Shown: positions 35,267 through 46,183 of the stretch, piece after piece | Layout of the letters: every line of letters starts with the position of its first letter | How positions within the stretch are numbered: position 1 is the stretch's first letter | DNA from: Phytophthora hibernalis | Lineage: Eukaryota; Oomycota; Peronosporomycetes; Peronosporales; Peronosporaceae | Assembly: GCA_012656075.1 (NCBI GenBank) | Contig: JAAKBF010000083.1 | Span: forward strand, 124,001 to 188,000 | DNA length: 64,000 nucleotides | Direction: 5' to 3' | Program-made: the position numbers and the translations under genes | The notes under the pieces: generated by a model | Database searches by the model: none | Told to the model about the DNA's origin: nothing | Seen by the model: the letters and a program-made list of their open reading frames with translations, nothing else

Positions 35267-36289
35267 GCACAACAACAATAAATACCAATAGAACTTTTGC
35301 AAAACAAACTGTATTCATACCTTATCAATCCTTCAGTGCGCCCCGCGTCGCTAAGTGTGTTGCTCTGGTGTCGCATTGAACTCTGTGCGTGCCAATCCGC
35401 CCTGACGATGACAGACGCAGGTTGACCGTGTTCTTCAATCGTACATCGACTAAGAGTTTGATCAACGGATCGTGCGAGGATACCGCTTCTCACAGCAGTT
35501 CAAGACGTGGACTTCGCCTCTGGTACGGCGAGGGACGAAGATTGGGGCCTTGTGCTGCTCGATCTTGGTTGGGTCTGTTGGTATCGAGGGAACGCGTCGA
35601 GGAGAGCTGCGCCGGACCGGGGTTGCTAGGTTCATTGCTGAAGAATGCAAAGTGAAGTGCGTGTCCAGACGTAAGCGACCTCTGATTGGTCAAAACCCGG
35701 TTGCAATCGATTCAGAGAACTCCTCATTTCCCTCCAGGTTCTACAAATTTGGGCGAAAACGACAATTGCTATATATAATAAGAAAATGCACATTTATAAC
35801 CAGTATTATTTGCAGAATAAATGTCCTGTAGAAACTAATTAATTTTCTACGTGTAGACTGTGTCGTCCACCTCAACTAAGTGCGAGAATCTATTAGCCAA
35901 TTAGCTCTGATGTATGTTGCGCGAAGGTTCGCTGCCTGATTTTCTTTGCAGTCGTCATAAAGCACCCAAAGAGCGCGACAGGAATGAAGCAGGCAACGAA
36001 GCCACTATGAGGAAATGCCATAAACACCTGAAGGAAATCAGTCCAGCACTGCAAAAGCTCCATGAGCACCGAACAGAAAGACAGGCCACCGGATTTGCGG
36101 TGCCCGCCAGCCCCCACCGGACCAGTGAGTCACTGGTGGTCCACCAGTGGATTTGATGCTGTATTCGATTCGAGAGGTAGGTCGAAGGAACGCCCCCTCT
36201 TTCCGGCACCTTTCGAAAAGCCATCAGATTATATATCCTGCGCCGTGCCGGCGAGCGGCGCCACCGCCCTCGCCCCCAGTTCCTGTGTG
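35267..36289. other. Intergenic / unassigned
   Basis: Frames up to 120 codons (35472-35831) show no recognisable family. Confidence 0.35.
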
Positions 36290-36560
36290 CCCCAAGTTCC
36301 CGTGCGCCGCGCCGTGCCGCGCAGGCCTCCAGCACCCGTGCGCCGCGCCGCGCCGCCCCGGCCCCAAGTTCCTGTGCGCCGTGCCGCACCGCACAAGCCT
36401 CCAGTTCCCGTGCGCCGCGCCGTGCCGCGCAGGCCTCCAGTTCTCGTGCGCCGTGCCGTGCCGCACCGCGCAGTCCTCCAGTTCCCGTACGCCGCACCGA
36501 GCAGGCCTCCAGTTCCCGTGGGCCGCCCTGGCCCCAAGTTCCTGTGCGCCGTGCCGTGCC
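36290..36560 (+). repeat. GC-rich minisatellite, ~36-bp unit
   Basis: Head-to-tail copies of roughly 'cccgtgcgccgcgccgtgcc' + 'gcgcaggcctccagtt' with substitutions and small length changes, about seven units. All three plus frames are open through it, giving Pro/Val/Arg/Ala-rich repeats, so reading frames here are not evidence of coding. Confidence 0.85.
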
Positions 36561-37596
36561 GCCAGAACGTTTCTGTGCGCGACCTGTGCTGTGGCGGCGT
36601 GCATCGTGCTGGCCACGAGTTCTTATGCGCTGCCGCTGGCTGCCAGTTCAGGTGCTGTGCCGTTCCGATGCGGTGTGCGCCGTGATGGCGTGTGCCGCTA
36701 CCAGCCCCAAGTTTTCGTGTTCCGCCGTCAACTTCGAGTTCGCGTGTGCCGTACTTTGCAGACGTCTGCTGCCGCCAAGATCCTGTGCATCGCCGCCACC
36801 ACGTTCTCTTGTATGGGACGATGTGAAGGCCAAGCTTTGGGACATCATCCAGCGCGAGTTGAAGCCATTAGCTGTTCTGACTGGAACTCCACCAGTATGG
36901 ACAGTTGATGAGCTTGACACAGCAATTGAGAAGTTCGAGAAGTACACTTTCATGAGGATGAACACCAAGATGCTGGATCCGTGGATAAGTGCGAAAGATC
37001 GTCGATATCTGTCGAAAAACCAACACGAAACAGTCTTTCTCTCTGTCTACAAGTACGGCAACGATATATCGACCGTTGGCCAGCTTGCAGACGTTGAAGA
37101 TCAGTGCATTAGTCCAGCCGCAACCGATCGTGGAGGTGCTGCGACAGAAGAACTCCACCAACTCATGATCAGTTCACTGAAGAAAAAATGGGACGCTGCG
37201 TTCACTGCACAGGATATGTCATGGCGTATATGGGCTTCATTCGTTCTCAAGAAACCAAGACCGCAACACGAGCGAGAAATCGCCAAGAGGCCGCCACCAA
37301 ATCTGGTGATTCAGTTCAGGCCTGCGTCAAACGCAAGTGACCAACACTTACAGCACGTGCAGAGCAGCGTAAAGATGGCAAAGAATGTCGTACAAGGCAT
37401 ACAGGCAAAGATCAAGCACTTCGATCAAACGGTCCAAGTGCTCCATACTGCTATCGTGTCCATGAACCAAATGCTGGAGAATCATATGGCTGTGATCGAG
37501 GCAATGAGTGAGGATGTCGTGATACAACCAGATAGCACAGAGGTCACGTCTGCGCTAGCTGCCATTCCGAATCAAGAGGACGTCGACCATGCCTAA
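36544..37596 (+). CDS. Uncharacterised ~300-residue helical protein, probably repeat-associated
   Basis: An uninterrupted frame of 350 codons ends at 37596; its first codon is GTG, so a real start must be an internal ATG (for example about 36685, or 36952). The folded-looking part begins about LVWDDVKAKLWDIIQRELKP (36810). It continues with DELDTAIEKFEKYTF, DPWISAKDRRYLSKNQ and KKKWDAAFTAQDMSWRIWASF, then a Pro-rich link and a C-terminal coiled-coil-like stretch (about 37370-37520). No family recognised. It lies between a minisatellite and a Tc1 element, so it may be a transposon-carried gene. It is one of the few long frames in this zone without a break. Confidence 0.55.
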   Translation: MRRAVPPERFCARPVLWRRASCWPRVLMRCRWLPVQVLCRSDAVCAVMACAATSPKFSCSAVNFEFACAVLCRRLLPPRSCASPPPRSLVWDDVKAKLWDIIQRELKPLAVLTGTPPVWTVDELDTAIEKFEKYTFMRMNTKMLDPWISAKDRRYLSKNQHETVFLSVYKYGNDISTVGQLADVEDQCISPAATDRGGAATEELHQLMISSLKKKWDAAFTAQDMSWRIWASFVLKKPRPQHEREIAKRPPPNLVIQFRPASNASDQHLQHVQSSVKMAKNVVQGIQAKIKHFDQTVQVLHTAIVSMNQMLENHMAVIEAMSEDVVIQPDSTEVTSALAAIPNQEDVDHA

Positions 37597-37734
37597 CACA
37601 ACTGGTTCTTGATCAGCGACAAGCTCGAAATCTAAGCATGCATCTCTTCAATCTTCATCACTCGTTGTCGTAATCAGGAGCACCTCGCTCCGAAAACTCC
37701 AGCAAGTCGTTCACGACGAATTGACCAGCTCGCG
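37597..37734. other. Short intergenic spacer
   Basis: No feature seen. Confidence 0.3.
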
Positions 37735-38864
37735 ATGTGCTCACGTACTCACCCCCAGGGCCGACATAGGGTCAAACTCTCCTGTTACACTCCACCCGCA
37801 GTGCTCAAAAATCTTGGTCATGTCGAAATTTTGGTACTGCTAGAGCACATTTGCAATGAGTACGGCTTGGTTTTGCTTAGACCCTTCGACGTACTGCCGC
37901 TTGAATGCTTTTTGATCAAACCAAAGAGGTACTCGATGGGGTTGTAGAATGGGCAGTATGCAGGAAGAAAATAGGAATAATCCCCAGCGACCGCAGGTAG
38001 TAGACGATGTCAGGGTGACAATGGGTTTCGCACCGTCCAGAATCCATACGGAACCTCTTCCTGGGTATGGGTGCTCAATTTTCTGCGAATGTGCATGCAC
38101 ACGGCAGCACTCGACGAACTTGGAGTGGTCGAAAGTCCCATCCGTGTTGAATGTTTCCACGAGGCCATCATGGTGCAGAGATGAAGCAAAGTAACGACAC
38201 TCGTGCCTTCCTATTGAACGATACGCCAGTTTTTTGCCTTCAAACAGTAACCACGCGAGCGCAGCATGCCCCTGTTGTCAAAACCGACTTCATCGAGGAA
38301 CTGGATGTTCATTTGGCACCACTTGATCACGTTCAGCTCCAGCGTGAAGCGTACAATATCGCTGGTCTTGATGTTCATCGCCCGTCGTTCAAGAACCTTC
38401 TATGCGAGCCCATGCTACCGCAGTGCCCTCCACACCGTTGAGATCGAAATGAAGCGTGTGAATTTGTGTTCAAACGCAGCCTTCGCTTCATCGAGAAATG
38501 CAACCGGGTGCTTCGTGTAGAAATTTAGCAGCCACTCTCGCTGCTCTACCGTGAGTTGACCGTTCCGCTTTGTAGAGCGTCGCTGGTAATCGTTGTCGGT
38601 CTCGAAGCGTTGGATCCAGTTCGAAATGGTGTTGATGTGCTTTGTTGTAGATCGTCGCCAGTCGCTGTTTAGACAAGCCCAGGTAGAATTAGACGTAGAG
38701 GGCGTGTATGATGGTGTTTGTCGCCGCGTGGCGCGCATTGACCGCCTGCTGAATGCTTGCCATCTTCGTTGGTTGCTTGTCTGAGTTGTGAGAACTTGGG
38801 GGTCAATTGGTGACTTCTGATTGGCTGAATATCGCACGAATCCATTTGAAATCGATTCGCGCAA
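37735..38864 (-). mobile_element. Tc1/mariner-like transposase remnant
   Basis: The minus strand reads an HTH part (38800-38420) with HFELDPTLRDRQR-type helices and LTVEQREWLLNFYTKHP. Catalytic motifs follow: NIQFLDEVGFDNRG (about 38290), VWILDGAKP (about 38040) and FYNPIEYLFGLIKK (about 37930). The D-D-E spacing fits the IS630-Tc1-mariner group. Frame changes are frequent. It is of a different lineage from the elements at 28.3 and 54.1 kb. Confidence 0.75.
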
Positions 38865-39146
38865 TCGATTCGATTCAGGCTATTCTCACAAATTCGAATG
38901 AAAGTCACAATATATAGTTTCCAAGGTTTATTTGTTTTTCCCAAATCGCACAACCTCATTAGCTCTGAAATAAATTTCAGAGAACACTTTGCCATCCTTC
39001 GTTCCAGTACAAGATAAGAACAACCACAGCACAATACTACATACATGTACAACACAAGTGCAATTTCTTACGAAATGTGGGGGCCCAGCTAGCTAAACTA
39101 TATGCATTCAAGTCTTGTTCTTGAGGGATGCAATGTCAACAGATAC

Positions 39147-39905
39147 CTACGCTACCGCGTTCGTCTTCGCAGCCACTTTAGCGGCCTCCTCCAAAAACAT
39201 CTCAAAGTAAGGGAAGGCCCTATGCTTCTCGAGTGCTTCTCCTTTCAGCGTAATTTTCGGTTTGCCACGCTCAGTCATTCCTAGTGCCAGCTTCGCATAC
39301 GCTGTGGACCTCTTTGATTCGGCCATAATTTGCACTCGTGCTGTCATCTCCGCTTTCGAGGCACCCCAGGCGACCATCCCCTTAGGAGGGTTGTAACCAG
39401 ACTCCATCGTCCTGAGGGCGTAGTCGTCAAGCTCATTCACGTAACGCTTGTAGATTCTGAACTGGTTGGTGTTTTTGATCTCGTCGAGTTGCTTGCCAGT
39501 GAGGATTTTTGTATACCCAACTCCAGCCACGCTTCGTACGTGGGTAAATTTTCCCTGAGCCACTTGTTCAGACGATAGGTCTCGGCCTTTTCGCAAATTT
39601 CCGGAAGTACTTGTTCTTCTCTTCCCCTGTTAACCGCTTGAGCTTCAGCGCTTCCTTCACAAAGTCGTCGGTCTTTTCGGCCTCAAGCCACCACCTAACT
39701 TGGATGTTATTGCCAATCTTTGACAGCAGGCTTTCTCTCTCTTCGGCAGTATCGGACTGGGCCCGCAGAGACCTTCCATTGCTGACACTGTTGCGGTCAG
39801 TCGTGAGCACGTCGCCCCGTTTCGGGGAGGTAGTGAAGTCGCCGTCGATATCGCCACATTGACTATTAACGTCGTCGCCAACAGGAGCTGGAGTAGTAGA
39901 CGCAT
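39147..39905 (-). CDS. RxLR-EER effector candidate 1 (frame broken)
   Basis: The ATG at 39905 starts a typical signal peptide (MRLLLQLLLATTLIVNVAI). About 30-40 residues later comes RSLR followed by EER (GRSLRAQSDTAEER), the oomycete host-translocation signature. Downstream are WY/LWY-type helical modules (VRWWLEAEKTDDFVKEAL; QLDEIKNTNQFRIYKRYVNE; AEMTARVQIMAE). It ends at 39147, about 253 residues. The frame is interrupted at three places by probable one-base losses. RxLR effectors are secreted by oomycete pathogens and act inside host plant cells; the target is unknown. It is a paralogue of the gene at 61.5-62.3 kb. It sits in a gene-poor, transposon-rich area. Confidence 0.85.
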
Positions 39906-41825
39906 ACTTCGAGGTAGTTGAGCGTAGCGAAGGAGAAACAGCACCCGCTCGTCTTTCCAGCAAATCTCGAACTGGCATGGAATCCATGATGGATGCTTGG
40001 TTCAGTGAATCGACGAACCGCTGGGCTTTCTCTGTGCGATGAACCAGTACAGTGTACAGGCAGTTTCTGTACATGTAATAATCATACACAGTGTTCAGAT
40101 TAATTAACGTATAAAATATCAAAACATTTATAGCTAAATATTTAAAAATCTTAAAATATTGAGTACGGTTTAGGCAGCCAAACTGCTAGGCCAGGCATCG
40201 GAGGGCAACGCGGCTTACATGACAGCGGTGAAGATTAAGGAAATACTGCAATACCTCGTAACATATACCCATTTTCACGCATACAGCACCGTAAAAATAC
40301 CAGGATAATTACGTTTTTACAGTACCGTTCTTACGTAATACCAGGATATTTACATTTTCTTAAGATGGGGAATTCGGAAATGATGCTCAACAATTAATGC
40401 ACAGTAGTACTTGTACTGTACAGGACATGTGTCTGTGTAACACCTAATATAATCTTATACAAAAAGCTGGCAGAGTTGGTCAGGATTTCCATTTTAAAAT
40501 TAGTACAAACATTTACAGACACCCATTTCATTAATACAAGCAGAGACCTTCTAGGTTTTGGACATATACACCTACTATTGCAATTTACAGATATATCGAT
40601 CAGCTAAAAATGTGATGATAAACATGGTAGGATACCAGCTTTTGTGTTTCGCTTTTGTGTCACTGTCTCTTTTGTGCTTTGAAGATAAAATATCCCTTCG
40701 TTTTATGGCCTAGATCGAGCATGGCCAGACGTGTAAAAGTGGGGAGAAAGTGGCATTAAATAGATCGATATCGAATTCCCGTTCAGAAACGGCAAAAGGG
40801 ATCGATTTGAGGTAGACCAAGATCGATCTGGAAATCGATTACGATGGGATTTGGTTGTCGTAGCCCGGAATATTATTAAAGCTGCCCTAGATAGTTAGAT
40901 GTGTCCTTTTTATAGATCTCTACCGGTATTTATTAAATCGACCTCGAATTATTTTTGAATTAAAATTCGAGCAATCGGGTAAGCGAAATACATACATGTT
41001 TATACATCTATACAGTTCAGATCAAAATAAACAAAGGATTTGTAAAAAGCACTTCATGTTTTATAATTCAAGTGTTTTTCCTGTTGTTGACGCAGATTAC
41101 TAAACACGTACGAAGTATAATACATGTACAGTAAATACCGGTTATAACAAAGTTCAAGTCCAGAAAACAAAGGTCCCATCGCAAACAGCTTCCTTGATAA
41201 CAACTGTTGGGGAATTATCATGTGCTCTAAGCTTACCGGGTTACATGATTTGAACATTATCAAGACTCATGGACACTGTCACCGACCAAGTACGCACCAT
41301 CGGTGCTATTTTATTTTAGTAGTGCCGGGTCGCCCACCCCAGCGAACGTATTAATACTTTTATGCACTGCTGTATTCTATGGTGGCCGCAACACCCTGGC
41401 CGCAACACCCCGTACGGAAACATCGATCAAGCTGGCACCAAAATCTGGGTCTTACCGATTTCTTCAGTTGAACGAGCATTTGCTCCACAGCTGTTGCAAA
41501 TATTTCTCTGAGCAGAAAGCTACTTCCAGTACATGCCTTCCCTAATAATATGTATAAGACCGACCCCGTCGAGCACACTGCGAATTGACAGAGACAGCCA
41601 GCCGGTTCGCACTGAAAACAGTATGTAAAATTGACCAGTGAGAATTCGCAAAGTCCAAAACCTCCCTTACGTGTAATTATAGGCCAAAAGTTTATGGCCA
41701 AGATTCGGTAACTAATATTACTTTTCAAAAATATCGACTGCTTTTTATTTTTCTGAAATATTCAATAAATGAATCTGCACACCACAATAAGGTGGTACAC
41801 ATAACGACCAGTTTCTTGGTTCAAA
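39906..41825. other. Gene-poor AT-rich region
   Basis: No gene seen over 1.9 kb. TACATGTA occurs at 40070 and 41121. The 'gatcgat' word clusters at 40760-40850. Confidence 0.5.
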
Positions 41826-42651
41826 ATGGCCGGAGCAACTACCAATGCTTCGTCCGCAGTCCCGAGCCCAGAAGAGGCGCCCGCCGCGTACCTGACGCGT
41901 TTCTGGCGTTCGAATGCGTCCGCCTTCATGCGTTGGTTCTTAGCGCTTCCGTATGCAGGTCAAGTGTCTCTTCTGCGCAACGCGTCGCCTGATATCCCCG
42001 TGGCTTACGACCCCAAGGAGACGCGTCCACAGGCCACACAGCTTCTCACACCCGAGTTGACGCTCCAGGCGCTACTGGAAGAGAACGGGAAGGTTCTACT
42101 GCGTCTGATGAACGCACGGGCTACCAAGACGGACCAGTGCAGTCGCCACGACCTGCTGTACCTGGTGTCGCTGCGAGCCAATGGCTCCATGCCCACGTTC
42201 TCGGAGGAGACGTTCAAGCACGTGTCACTGGCCTTCATTGACCTGGCAGACCCGGAGCACAACGTGCAGTCGCTGCTGCCTCGGCGTCTCCAGAGATTCT
42301 AGAGCAGAAGAAGAACCTCATCAAGCAGGGCAAGCTCATGGAGGCGGACGTGTGGCTCACGCTGCAGATGCGGCAACAGGTCATCCTCACGCTGCTCACC
42401 AACGTGGCGCACACGTTCGAGACCATGTTCGTGCACCAGGTGATGGTGGGTGAAGTCAGTGCGGCGGAGGTTGGCTGTCGCTACTGCGGTTCGTCGACGC
42501 GTAGTGGAAAGGCGTGGAGAACGCAACGACCTTGTTGCGGTGCGCGTGTGAAGCCACTTTCTATTGCTGCAAGGACCACCAGGTTGAGGACTGGACCAAC
42601 CACAAGGCAAGCTGTAAAAACATTCGTGAGGAGAAGAAGAAAGCTGAGTGA
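41826..42651 (+). CDS. MYND-type zinc-finger protein
   Basis: The ATG at 41826 (MAGATTNASSAVPSPEEAP) starts a helical protein with PAAYLTRFWRSNASAFMRWF and QALLEENGKVLLRLMNAR. It ends in a C-terminal zinc cluster of the MYND kind: CRYCG, then CACEATFYCCKDHQVEDW and HKASC, terminating at TGA 42649-42651. MYND fingers bind proline-rich peptides. Two one-base losses (near 42283 and 42511) shift the frame; with them the length is 276 codons. No introns are evident. The specific function is unknown. Confidence 0.72.
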
Positions 42652-43037
42652 GTGGAAGAGCAAGAGGCAAATTAGCCCATGGAGTCTGTTGTGACAATAT
42701 ACAGAGCGAAAACACAATATGTTGCTGCATCGACGTTGTTTTATTGATGCAGCGCTCCGCTTCTGGGATGCTTTACAATGAGTCGTGCTGTGGTAGGTAT
42801 TATCTTGTGCTGCATCACTGTCAAGTTATGTTGGTCTTTTGATTTCAGGGCCACAAGGGTATGAAATCACGGCTTGTGGTGGCGCTGAAGCTTCCGATGG
42901 CTTCAAACTCGATGGTTCTTGCTTCTTGTTGTTGTAAACTGCATTCCATTCGTGCTGGATAAAGGAACTTCGTGCTTGGTGGGTCTGATCAGGCTGTTTG
43001 GCTTGCGCGAAAAGTTGGTCTCGGCTGGCTTAGAGCC
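42652..43037. other. Intergenic between convergent genes
   Basis: 3' flanks of the MYND and PH genes; nothing further recognised. Confidence 0.4.
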
Positions 43038-43610
43038 TCAATTAGCGTAAAGGCAGTATTGGACTAACTCGGCACTCTGTTCCGCAGCGTTATCGGTCTC
43101 CCAGATTGGCTCGAGGTGTTTTTGGCGCTGACGGTAGACATGCTGGAGTTGGCGGGTCATCTGCTGGCGCATGACGTAGCCCTGCACAACTTCGTACCAG
43201 ATACAGGCCTGCTGCTCGGAGGCGGGCGACACGTACAGCGAACGACCGCTGCTAAGCTTGAGCGCCAAGCCGAACTCCACACCGGGCCAGTAAAAGACAT
43301 CCACAACAACGTCCGTGCCCAGGACCCTGGAGTTTTCGCGTTGGTTCCTGCGGTAGGATATGTAGCCGTCGCGGAACACAAAGTAGCGGCGCTTCCAGTT
43401 CTTGACGAGTCCGCCCTGTTTCACCAGGAAACCTTCAGCGTAGTTGTTGAGTGCCAAGACCTGGTCATCCTCATCGCCAGCGTGCTTGTAGCGGTGGTGG
43501 TTTCTCATCCTGATACGAGTATTTCGTTGGTACCGGTAGACGATTTGCTGCGTGTACTCCTTGGTAAATCGAACGACAGAGGTGAAGCCTTTGGTGATTA
43601 TTTAGCGAGT
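43038..43610 (-). CDS. PH-domain protein
   Basis: A pleckstrin-homology domain is visible: AEGFLVKQGGLVKNWKRRYF (strand 1-2), FVFRDGYISYRRNQRENSRV, then SLYVSPASEQQACIWYEVVQ with the conserved C-terminal-helix Trp. PH domains bind phosphoinositides or proteins at membranes. The stop is at 43038. An ATG-started frame opens at 43508 (MRNHHRYKH). The same frame is open further up to about 43600, with a basic/aromatic helix (FTKEYTQQIVYRYQRN), so the true start or an upstream exon is uncertain. About 155-190 residues. Confidence 0.78.
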
Positions 43611-44518
43611 TGGTGTACTGCTGTAGCGCAGTGAGATTGGTTGTCAAGACCAAAATACGAAAGTGAGGCTTGGAGGGTGGACGGAAACTTTGACACTCAC
43701 CATCCACTGAACAACTGCAGCTCCACTCGCACGCACCATTACACCCCAGCTCCAGCCGTCCCGAAGCTGATAAGACCAATCGTAAACGTAGCGTATGGTT
43801 CAGGCCAGTGAAAGCTCACCGAAATTCGACGCTCTCCTCAGTGAGGAGTCCTCACTCAAACCCATGTGGGTAAAAGGCCGTAAACGCTGCATTGCAATGC
43901 ATTCACCTCACAGTTCAAGGTGAATGGCGTGAGGCAACGCTTGATTGTACGCCAAAACAAGGGCTGGCGGTGGGCGAAGTTCGTCAATGTTACCTAGAGG
44001 TGTAGCCGCTACTGGCATTATCGGATACGCTCGTGTCGGTACGAGTTCCCAGTATTGCAGTGAGACCGATCGAACGGCGTCCAAAATGCGCCAGCCAAAA
44101 TTGCAGCGGACGCGTTTACGCGAATTATGTGTTTGCGACCGAAGGGCCCAGCCAACATGAACTCCCGGTTCCATCTGCCTTGAGTTTCTCACGCGGCATA
44201 GCTCGCATCCATAGCAGCAACTTGATTTACCCACGCAACAGCAATTTCTTTCGTGGAGCTAGCAGATGCAAGTGTTGGCAGTTGACCCATCCAACAAAAC
44301 CAGCACGCACCACTTGTCTTCATTTTCATTTGCTCTCGATGCGATGCAGCAAGTCCCAGCAACTTCAATTTTTATAATATGTTTCGCAAAGTGCTCAAAT
44401 AGAAAATAACATTTCGCAAAGTATCCATTTTGCACTGTCAGTGTTTTTTTGCTAAGTATCCAGTGAGAATACTTTGATCATTTCTGGAAGAAGCGTGAAC
44501 CTAGAAGATCTCAAGCTC
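43611..44518. other. Intergenic, probable promoter regions
   Basis: Lies between the divergent PH (minus) and MEMO1 (plus) genes. No convincing gene; frames up to 114 codons look random. Confidence 0.4.
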
Positions 44519-45964
44519 ATGTCCAAGAAGCCCGAGCCGAGTCCCGTGCGCGTGCGACTGGCCACCCATGCGGGTTCCTGGTACTCGCACGACGAGCACG
44601 AGCTGGAGGGCGAACTCGCAGGTGCGTGGCCTTGACGCCGCCTAAAAGGGAGGAGGGTCCCTGGCTCACGGTTTTCTGCTGTAGGCTGGTTGGGCGCCGC
44701 GGAGGACAATGACACGGAGCAGAAGCAGCCGAGTATCCGCGCTATTATCGCCCCACACGCAGGTTTCCGGTGCGTGTGCAGGAGGAGAAGGGTGACGAGT
44801 TGCAGCTCTGATGTCTGCTTATTGGTTGTTGTGGTAGATACTCGGGCCCGACAGCGGCGTTCGCGTACCACCAGCTGCTAGACTTGGACCGCATCAAGCG
44901 CGTCTTCATCCTGGGACCATCGCACCACTTTTATCTGCGGTAAATGGAGGGATTTTGAGTGAGAGAGAAGAGGTGAAGCTCATTTGGGGGATTGTTTTTA
45001 GTGGATGTGCCGTGTCAACTGCGCACGAGTACGAGACTCCATTGGGAAACATTCAGATCGACCATGAAGTGAACGAGAAGCTCGTGGATTCAGTGAGTTA
45101 GAGGAGGTTGTGTGCTGGAATCGTTTGCTGATTTTTTTGGGTGAGTAGGGCAAATTTGCCACCATGTCCATGGATGTTGACGAGGATGAGCACAGCATCG
45201 AAATGCACCTCCCTTTCATCTACAAGGTTTGATCCGGTATATTGGAATACTATTAGATGGTGCTTTTGTTCATGTGCTCGCTGTTTGTGTTCCAGGTGAT
45301 GAATGGCCGCAAGTTCACGGCAGTTCCTATCTTGGTTGGCAACACCAAGAGCAAAATGGACGAAGAATACGGAAAGTACGGTCTTCCGTCTACGTTGCGT
45401 TTGTGTCCTGTGCAGCTTGTAGGACTAAAGTTTTTATTGAATGTAGGATTTTGGCACCGTATCTGGAAAACGACGAGAACCTGTTCGTGATCAGCTCCGA
45501 CTTCTGTCACTGGGGACCTCGGTAAGAAAACGACCCCATTTAGACGTTGCGGTTGTCAAACTAATGATTTCTTTTGCTTGATGTCCCAGATTCCGCTACC
45601 AGCCACACGACTCGACCTATGGCGAGATCCATGAATACATCAAATATTTAGATCATCAAGGCATGGGTGTACGTGACTCTGAGTGATCGCAATTGGTTGG
45701 GATACTGTACCTAAATATTTTTGTCATGCCTGGAAACAGTTCATCGAGCGCTTGGATGCGGAGGGATTCTCAAGATACCTGGACGAAACGAGCAATACGA
45801 TCTGTGGCCGCCACCCAATCTCGCTGTTGTTGCACAGCATCTTGGCCTCAAAGAAGTTGAAGTGCACGCTCAAGTTCGTCAAGTACGCTCAGAGCAGTGC
45901 ATGTAAGCGCCACGGCGACTCGTCCGTGAGCTATGCTTCAGCCATCATCTACAGCGAGCCTTAG
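44519..45964 (+). CDS. MEMO1: MEMO1 family protein, nine exons
   Basis: MEMO proteins resemble extradiol dioxygenases and bind copper or iron through two His and a Cys. All three are seen: APHAGFRYSG, GPSHH and ICGRHPI. Exons: 44519-44621, 44685-44769, 44838-44939, 45002-45092, 45149-45226, 45296-45375, 45447-45521, 45590-45668 and 45740-45964. The eight introns are 56-71 bp and all GT-AG; the fifth has a weak donor (GTTTGA). The joined length is 918 nt, 306 codons, with no break, matching the family length of about 300. The start MSKKPEP is the first ATG of exon 1. The intact frame contrasts with its broken neighbours. Confidence 0.95.
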
Positions 45965-46183
45965 ACTATCTCGGCGAGCGTTGCGAGAAAGGATGAAGTA
46001 GCAGATTTGCGTTCCACTAGGTAATTTGCATTCATAAGCGTTTACACGTTCATTTTTCCGAATGGTCTTGTACTTCGAAGCAGAAAGCATCGATATAACG
46101 TCACGGTGGAATGTATATTGATTGTATGTTTCTTCTCGTACGCGGTGAACACTTGAACGTCTACACCAGTGCTATCCGCTTAT
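45965..46183. other. Convergent 3' spacer
   Basis: 219 bp between the MEMO1 and DHTKD1-like stop codons; no feature. Confidence 0.4.

Noticed and set aside
36062..36908. Long plus ORFs across the GC-rich repeat (207 and 253 codons)
   Set aside because: All frames are open because of the 36-bp minisatellite; composition is repeat-driven.
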